Source: Melastoma dodecandrum
Taxonomy: Eukaryota; Streptophyta; Magnoliopsida; Myrtales; Melastomataceae
Assembly (NCBI GenBank): GCA_029817715.1
Contig: JARUPY010000085.1
Location: forward strand, 6,200,001 to 6,264,000
Length of the DNA: 64,000 nt
Direction: 5' to 3'
In this document: in pieces, positions 57,646 through 64,000 of the stretch
How positions within the stretch are numbered: the stretch's first letter is position 1
Layout: every line of letters begins with the position of its first letter
Translations under genes and position numbers: made by a program
Notes under the pieces: generated by a model
Seen by the model: only the letters and a program-made list of their open reading frames with translations
The model's database searches: none
What the model was told of the DNA's origin: nothing

Positions 57646-59729
57646 CACAAGCGAATTGTTTGGTCGTGGTTAGTTTTATTCCCGGAATCGGTCGGTTGTT
57701 GATTGCACAGAAACATCCAAGTAGGAGCAGGACATGAAAGCTGACTGTTCTCTTTTAAATGCAACCTATGAATGCGACGAGATCGCATAGATGTATTATC
57801 ACATGTTACTCGTATTTCAGGAATTTTGAAACTTGGTGGGTAAAATATTTTGTAGATTAGCGTTGTAATAGCGCAAGGCATGAACGATCGCCTACGAATG
57901 CGTACATTTCATGCTAGTCTCAGGTGGGTTGTGAGGGGGTAATTATTATTGTTTCAATAAAACTTAAAGAAATACAATTTCGGTTTCAAAAAATATCACC
58001 GATGTCATTAAGCCGTGATTTTAAACAGCGATATTCACTTTACAAATAAGTAGTTATTTCAAATTACGATTTATGTATACTTAGTGAAAAATTAAATATG
58101 TGAAATGTCATGATGTCTAATTAAAGTTAAGATTTTAAATTTGTGATCGTTTTTCTCACTTTAATTGTTCACTAAGTGTATTCAAGTCGTGGTAACTATA
58201 AATTTGACAAATCCCTTAAACTTATAATTTAAAATTGCTTATTTTTTTTAAATGAAAATCGCGATTTTAACCTTGTAATTTTATTTTTTTTAAATCTCCG
58301 TGAGAGAAGGTTGGAGAATGAAGTGATGTCCTCAAAGGTGGGGTTAGTTGAATCGTCGCATCCACGAAGAGTAAGAGGGAGCGTGAGGTTTTGGTGACGT
58401 GCCATTTTCGTAGGAGGAAACCAATATTGATTGCATGATACCATTATTATTTTCAACCTCGAGAATACGATGGAAGCTTGGTGTGGGGGGGGGGGGTGGA
58501 AAACTACGTCAACATAATTTGCTTCGTATACAAATTTGAATTTTATTCGACAAATATAATTAAATAAAAAAATATCCGTCCTGTCTCTGCATTATTAATT
58601 AGTATTTGTATTTACCAGGACACGACGTGTCTGATAAACTTGTCCCTTTTTAATAATACACGCCAAAAAGGACCCCATCGTGATCCGCCCGAAATTGTCG
58701 TATTGGTTTTGGGGGGGGGGGGGGGGACCGATATAAAACAGGAGTCGATTCTTTATTTTTCCCACTTCAGCTTATATTATATTAAATATTCAAGGAAATG
58801 GGCCCCACCCCATCCATTGTATATTAATAAAAGGTATTAGATCCAATTATCAGATCCTCCTCAAATCATTGTATATTAAAAGGTTTTACTAAAAGGCGAA
58901 TGTGGATTATTAATTTAAGCACAACGATGTTTGGGGGGGGGGGGGGGGGGGGAATGGTTGTAGGCTTTTTTTTTAATAAAATGTATATTATGACGTCATC
59001 GAGTGCGTCATAATTTGTCAGACGACAAAGACTTTAAAAAGAAAGTATGGCAGCCAACCACAACCAGCAGTAAAAACTTGCATCGCCAAGTCATCTTCTT
59101 GTCCCTCCTCCCCCTTTTCCTTCTCCATTTAAACTCGCCGGCGTCTACTAATACTTCTACGACGATCGTCCCCTGGCCATCATTACTCATTCGCCTTTAG
59201 AGAGTCCCCTCTCCTTTCCTTTCGTTTCTTCTCCTTCTTCGCCACTTCCATTTCCCTTCTTCTTCTTCTTCTTCTTCTCATCAGACGGTGGGTGAGAGTG
59301 ATTTTCTTTGCTGCTTGTTGGGATTTCTTTTTTTTTTATATATTTTGGGAGTGAGATCATTGATTCGGGTGGTCTCTGGTTGAGGAATCGGTTTTGTTTC
59401 TGGGCTTCCGTTTGACTTTTCTTATATTGGACATTTTCATGTGGTTGGTTTTTGGGCGCGAGTTTGCGTGGCGTGTGAGGGAACGAAGGGTGTTTGATCT
59501 TTCCGCCTCTTGCCCCGTGAAAAGTTATCCTCTTTTCTGGGTGTTTTGGGACTCCTCCGGTTTTGTGTGGGTGTTTCTTGCTTTTTTGAAGGCGGTTAAG
59601 TTATTCCGTGTCAGTTTCTTGCTGAATGACTGTTGTTGATCTGTTTTGTTGCCCTGTTCGGATGAGTTTTTTCTTGATGGGGATTTTCTTGTGGTTTCGT
59701 TTGTCAGCAGGTAGGTGTTTGAACGGGTC
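57646..59729. other. AT-rich intergenic region and leader of the GH116 gene
   Basis: Holds three G runs (58485-58496, 58711-58726, 58933-58952) and CTT repeats near 59262-59278. Near 59200 a pyrimidine-rich first exon of the GH116 gene probably begins. A donor (gacg/gtgggt, about 59287) and an acceptor (cagcag, about 59710) suggest a leader intron ending 20 nt before the start codon. Confidence 0.5.
58933..58952. repeat. 20-nt G homopolymer
   Basis: The longest of the six G or C runs of 12 nt or more in the window. The others are at 12495-12513, 35516-35531, 43227-43239 (C), 58485-58496 and 58711-58726. Confidence 0.9.

Positions 59730-64000
<4,271 letters not shown>

Overview
The window is nuclear DNA from a flowering plant, most likely a woody eudicot. 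Genes are split by AT-rich GT-AG introns, intergenic DNA is AT-rich with microsatellites and homopolymer runs, and several products are plant-specific (chloroplast Hsp70 with a transit peptide, 12-oxophytodienoate reductase, RABA2, NHL, DUF724/Agenet, group IV shaggy kinase). The genus cannot be named from the sequence. Exon-intron models were built by hand from splice signals, frame continuity and family knowledge. Every full model closes exactly in phase.

Layout, left to right: bromodomain protein (+, 248-3256); tRNA pseudouridine synthase of the TruA family (-, 3598-6282); BAM3-like LRR receptor kinase (-, 6665-10423); about 4.3 kb AT-rich gap; a site II/telo-box promoter and long leader for a small plant-specific protein (+, CDS 16493-16996); chloroplast Hsp70 (-, 17450-20717); two tandem intronless NHL genes (+, 21614-22288 and 23097-23729); GSK3/shaggy-like kinase, group IV (-, 25730-29329); UPF3 (-, 33203-37752); KH/STAR RNA-binding protein (+, 38700-40767); a 111-residue one-pass membrane protein (-, 41983-42928); eEF1B-gamma (-, 43556-45746); a 12-oxophytodienoate-reductase-like gene lacking its catalytic loop (+, 46261-47556); RABA2 GTPase (+, 48032-49015); remnants of a DUF724/Agenet gene (-, about 50022-50899); an intact Agenet-DUF724 gene (-, 51240-55325); a truncated, doubly frameshifted cytochrome c gene (+, 55675-56824); an 83-bp tandem repeat (57307-57645); and the first two thirds of a GBA2-type GH116 glucosylceramidase (+, 59730 to beyond the right edge).

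The genes do not form one pathway; this is ordinary gene-rich plant euchromatin. Several neighbours are divergent pairs that probably share promoters: UPF3/KH, eEF1B-gamma/OPR-like, DUF724/cytochrome c and cpHsc70/NHL. I found no CRISPR, no complete transposon and no clear new multi-gene system. The most informative oddities are evolutionary: the OPR-like gene whose catalytic loop was replaced by a 15-bp duplication, the decayed cytochrome c and DUF724 copies, a triplicated exon inside the intact DUF724 gene, a GC-AG intron in the GH116 gene, and a three-codon upstream ORF just before the pseudouridine synthase start.
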